From the NCBI GenBank assembly GCA_017307735.1, contig JAFKGR010000010.1, positions 62,001 through 126,000 on the forward strand: a stretch of DNA of 64,000 nucleotides, read 5' to 3'. Below are positions 61,094-64,000 of this stretch, piece by piece. Position numbers and translations under genes: made by a program. This DNA comes from Chitinophagaceae bacterium (GTDB lineage: Bacteria; Bacteroidota; Bacteroidia; Chitinophagales; Chitinophagaceae). Position 1 is the stretch's first letter. Each line of letters starts with the position of its first letter. The notes below the pieces were generated by a model. The model worked only from the letters and a program-made list of their open reading frames with translations, searched no databases and had not been told where the DNA came from.

Positions 61094-63007
61094 ATGAGAA
61101 GATGGCTGTTTCTAATATTCTGTATTTTATGCGTAAGAGCAGAATCCCAAACACTTTTTTCCTATGGAAAACATGCCGTAAGCAGACAGGAATTTTTCAA
61201 CGCATTCAACAAAAACAGGACATCGGCAGATACCGGAAAGAATGCAATGAAGGATTATCTGAATCTTTATATTGTTTTCAAATTAAAGGTTCAGGATGCC
61301 ATCGATCACCAAATAGATACGCTGCCTTCATTGCAAGCTGACCTGCAAAGTTTTAAAAATCAAATCAGGGATAATTATCTCTATGACAAAAAAGAATTCA
61401 ATTTCTTGCTGGAACAGGCTCTGAGCCGCAGCAGGAAGGATATCCTTCTTTCGGGGTATTTGCTGAAAGCTAAATCGTTTGCAGATTCCCTTACACTGAA
61501 AAAAGCAGCACTAAATGTCCGTGACAGGTTGATCCAACATCAACCCATAGACGAAAATGCACTTGCCCAAAACGGGATCCGGCTTATCAAACAAGATTAC
61601 GGTTATATCACCGTTTTCTCTCTGCCGTATCAAATAGAAAATGTGGTTTATCGTTTAAAACCGGAGGAATACAGCGAACCTTTTTCTTTTAAAGAAAATT
61701 ATTACATCCTGAGAAATGAAGGTGAGCGGCCTGCCGTAGGTAAAATCAAAATTGCCCAGATTTTGGTGTCGTCACCTCAGAATTCAGGGCCTTCACATGA
61801 TAAAATAAAAAAGCTGGCAGATTCTATTTACAACGTTTTACAAAACGGAGGCGACTTTGTTGACCTGGCAAAGCAGTTCAGCGATGACCGCATGACCTAT
61901 TTGAATGGAGGGGAAATGCCCGAGTTTGGTGTTGGAAAATTTAGTCCTGATTTTGAAGAACACGTTTTTGCATTGAAAAGAGACGGTGAAATCGCAAAGC
62001 CTTTCCAGACTGCTTTTGGATTCCATATCGTTAAAAGAATTTCTGCATCTCCCGTTCCTGAAAAGTTCGGTGAAGATTATGTTTATCAGATGAAACAGGA
62101 ATTGCAGAATGATCCACGCATCAAGCTTGCAAAAGATAAATTATTGGATAAGGCAAAAATTAGAACGGGCTTTTCTTTGAAACATTTTGATAAAAATAAT
62201 TTTTACAGGATTTCAGATTCTTCCCTCGTTGCCAACCGTAATATTTCTGCCGGAGCGCTAAATCAAAATTCTGTTTTGTTCGCATTTAATGACCACAAAC
62301 AAATACAAATTAAAGACTGGGATCAATATATCAGGAATTCGGGTAAAATTGAAGGAGGAAGCCTGCTGCATTCTTCTTATGATAAATTGTGGCCGGAGTT
62401 TATTGCATTTTCTGTATTAAGAAATTATTCCGGCAGGCTAAGCTCATTTGATCCGGAATATGCTGGGCAGATCCGGAATTTTAATGAAGGGAATATGTTG
62501 TTTGAAATGATGCAAAGAAAGGTCTGGAACAAAGCATCAAAAGATACTGATGCATTGAAAAATTTTTACGACACACATCAGGCAAAATATGTATGGAACA
62601 AAAGTGCGGAGGCTGTTATATTCTCGTGTAATAATGAAATGACGGCCAAACAGTGTGAGGAAGAATTGGAACACACTGGTTGGAGAAAGGTAGCAGAAAA
62701 CCATGCGGGTTACGTTCAGGCAGATTCGGCAAGATTTGAATTTTCGCAGTTGCCTGTGCACAAAACCGATATCCAAACCGGAATTTATTCACCGGTGGTA
62801 AATGAAAATGACGGTACAGCCTCATTCGTTCAGATACTAAAACTATATCCTTCGGGGATGCAAAGGTCTTTCAAAGATGCCCGGGGATTGGTTACCGAAG
62901 ATTATCAGAAAGTGCTGGAGCGTCAATGGGTAAATGAATTGAAGAAGAGATATCCGGTAAAAGTGAATGAAGGGGTTTTGAATAATTTGTTGAGGGAAAA
63001 CAAATAG
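61094..63007 (+). CDS. Periplasmic parvulin peptidyl-prolyl isomerase (SurA/PpiD-like)
   Basis: 637 residues with signal peptide (about 1-18). A chaperone-type helical N-terminal region (about 20-200) precedes a canonical parvulin domain (about 215-315: KIKIAQILVSS, GGDFVDLAKQFSDDR, GGEMPEFGVGKFSPDFEEHVF, FQTAFGFHIVKR). The C-terminal 300 residues have a second, degenerate parvulin-like segment (NKSAEAVIFSCNNEM, DIQTGIYSPVVNE). Such proteins assist folding of outer-membrane and secreted proteins. It is cotranscribed with the thioredoxin-like gene, forming a small periplasmic folding unit, and converges with metF. Confidence 0.92.
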   Translation: MRRWLFLIFCILCVRAESQTLFSYGKHAVSRQEFFNAFNKNRTSADTGKNAMKDYLNLYIVFKLKVQDAIDHQIDTLPSLQADLQSFKNQIRDNYLYDKKEFNFLLEQALSRSRKDILLSGYLLKAKSFADSLTLKKAALNVRDRLIQHQPIDENALAQNGIRLIKQDYGYITVFSLPYQIENVVYRLKPEEYSEPFSFKENYYILRNEGERPAVGKIKIAQILVSSPQNSGPSHDKIKKLADSIYNVLQNGGDFVDLAKQFSDDRMTYLNGGEMPEFGVGKFSPDFEEHVFALKRDGEIAKPFQTAFGFHIVKRISASPVPEKFGEDYVYQMKQELQNDPRIKLAKDKLLDKAKIRTGFSLKHFDKNNFYRISDSSLVANRNISAGALNQNSVLFAFNDHKQIQIKDWDQYIRNSGKIEGGSLLHSSYDKLWPEFIAFSVLRNYSGRLSSFDPEYAGQIRNFNEGNMLFEMMQRKVWNKASKDTDALKNFYDTHQAKYVWNKSAEAVIFSCNNEMTAKQCEEELEHTGWRKVAENHAGYVQADSARFEFSQLPVHKTDIQTGIYSPVVNENDGTASFVQILKLYPSGMQRSFKDARGLVTEDYQKVLERQWVNELKKRYPVKVNEGVLNNLLRENK

Positions 63008-63020
63008 AGAACGGTTTTTC

Positions 63021-63974
63021 CTACAATAGTTTTTTCATCACATTGGCTATTACCTGGTGTTTTCCAAGAATGTAATAATGCAATACCGGCGCTCCATTCT
63101 CCATAAGCTCTTTGGATTGCTGATATAACCATTCTTCACCAACTTTTTCTACTTCTGCATCTGACTTGCATTTCATAACAGCTTCACTCAGTTCGGCAGG
63201 AATATCCACATGAAAGGTTCTTGGTAAAGTAGAGAGCTGACGTTTTGTTGTAAGTGGTTTTAATCCGGGGATAATGGGAACATTGATATTTAGTTCCCGG
63301 CATTGTTTTACAAATTCGAAATATTTTCTGTTATCAAAAAACATTTGAGTGGTTACGTAATCGGCTCCTGCAGCCACTTTCTTTTGCAGGTAATGAAGAT
63401 CGCTTTGAAGGTTGGGAGACTCAAAATGTTTTTCAGGGTAACCGGCTACGCCAATGCAAAAATCTGTTTTGTGACCATCCTGGATATCGTCTTCCAGATA
63501 AATGCCATGGTTGAGATTTATCACTTGTTTTAATAAATCCAATGCATAAAGATGCCCGTCTTCTTCCGGTTTGAATACAGTTTCATTCTTCGCCGCATCG
63601 CCCCTTAAAATGAGTACATTGTCTATTCCTAAAAAGTGTAAATCGATTAATGCATTTTCAGTTTCCTGTTTTGAAAAACCTCCGCAAATCAAATGGGGAA
63701 CTGCATCCACTTTGTATCGGTTCATCAATGCCGCGCAGATGCCGACAGTTCCGGGTCTTTTTCTCACCTCCACTTTTTCGAATGTGCCATCTGACCTTTT
63801 CTTGAACATTTGTTCGCTCCGGTGATAAGTTACGTTGATGAAGGCCGGATGGAATTCCATCAGGGGATTGAGTTGGTTATAAATGGATTCAATGGTTTTT
63901 CCCTTGAGTGGCGGTAATATTTCGAAAGAGATCAGTGTTTCTTTGGCCTTACTGATGTGTTCTGTTACTTTCAT
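63021..63974 (-). CDS. metF: 5,10-Methylenetetrahydrofolate reductase
   Basis: 317 residues, slightly longer than E. coli MetF (296). The FAD/folate TIM barrel is recognised by ISFEILPPLKGKTIESI, FINVTYHRSEQ, LICGGFSKQETENALIDLHFLGIDNVLILRGDA, and IGVAGYPEKHFESPN with DYVTTQMFFDN. It reduces methylene- to methyltetrahydrofolate, the methyl donor for the split MetH encoded near 20-24 kb. Although the two are functionally linked they are far apart in the window. Confidence 0.96.
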   Translation of the reverse strand: MKVTEHISKAKETLISFEILPPLKGKTIESIYNQLNPLMEFHPAFINVTYHRSEQMFKKRSDGTFEKVEVRKRPGTVGICAALMNRYKVDAVPHLICGGFSKQETENALIDLHFLGIDNVLILRGDAAKNETVFKPEEDGHLYALDLLKQVINLNHGIYLEDDIQDGHKTDFCIGVAGYPEKHFESPNLQSDLHYLQKKVAAGADYVTTQMFFDNRKYFEFVKQCRELNINVPIIPGLKPLTTKRQLSTLPRTFHVDIPAELSEAVMKCKSDAEVEKVGEEWLYQQSKELMENGAPVLHYYILGKHQVIANVMKKLL

Positions 63975-63990
63975 TTGAATTTAAAGATGG

Positions 63991-63998
63991 CAAATGTA
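63991..63998 (-). promoter_or_regulatory. -7 promoter box of metF
   Basis: The minus strand reads TACATTTG, an exact Bacteroidota -7 box, 16 bp before the metF ATG. The -33 element would be outside the window. Confidence 0.55.
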
Positions 63999-64000
63999 AA

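Overview
The window looks like one contiguous stretch of a Bacteroidota chromosome, most likely from the class Chitinophagia or a close relative. The evidence is two SusC-type TonB-dependent transporters (one with SusD), a C-terminal type IX secretion sorting domain on an aminopeptidase, a Y_Y_Y sensor with a LuxR-type helix-turn-helix, a GH144-like glucanase, a ribosomal protein THX of the Bacteroidota type, a methionine synthase split into two genes, and many start sites preceded by the Bacteroidota -7 promoter box TAnnTTTG. I found no rRNA, tRNA, CRISPR array, insertion sequence or prophage.

Layout. 1-6.4 kb: a polysaccharide-utilisation region with the N-terminal part of a SusC (cut by the left edge), a secreted GH5 glycosidase with a CBM6-like module, and a divergent Y_Y_Y/LuxR sensor-regulator behind a duplicated 29-bp element. 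6.9-11.7 kb: a MauG/CcP-type dihaem lipoprotein and a fused CcsBA cytochrome c synthase. 11.7-25.2 kb: housekeeping genes (esterase, dapA, accA, MazG-like, pyrH, pdxH, THX, HU, DUF4286, exonuclease III) and an nhaA-metH operon with the split metH and a structured leader of about 150 nt. 25.6-28.4 kb: an active/inactive pair of M16 peptidases.

28.9-36.6 kb: the most distinctive region. One strand carries a YceI-like lipoprotein, a CX4CH cytochrome lipoprotein, a DUF5777 beta-barrel, a CXXCH cytochrome, a 78-residue Tat-like small protein, a Tat/lipobox 4Fe-4S protein, an NrfD/PsrC membrane subunit and an unknown membrane-anchored protein, followed by a receiver-Crp fusion regulator. This resembles a quinol-periplasm electron-transfer module, but no molybdopterin or other obvious catalytic subunit is present. 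36.7-41.5 kb: a DabA/DabB inorganic-carbon uptake pair with a divergent LysR regulator.

41.7-58 kb: fabG, a complete SusC/SusD pair, an S45 acylase with an M19 dipeptidase, a GluR0-like ligand-gated K+ channel interrupted by one in-frame TGA, a lytic transglycosylase, an M1 aminopeptidase with a T9SS tag, a GH25 lysozyme, a GH144-like glucanase and an outer-membrane barrel. Several of these products act on peptides, amides or peptidoglycan. 58.1-64 kb: an RlmD/TrmA-family rRNA methyltransferase, a TlpA-like thioredoxin protein, a SurA-like parvulin and metF, which supplies methyltetrahydrofolate to the split MetH at 20-24 kb.
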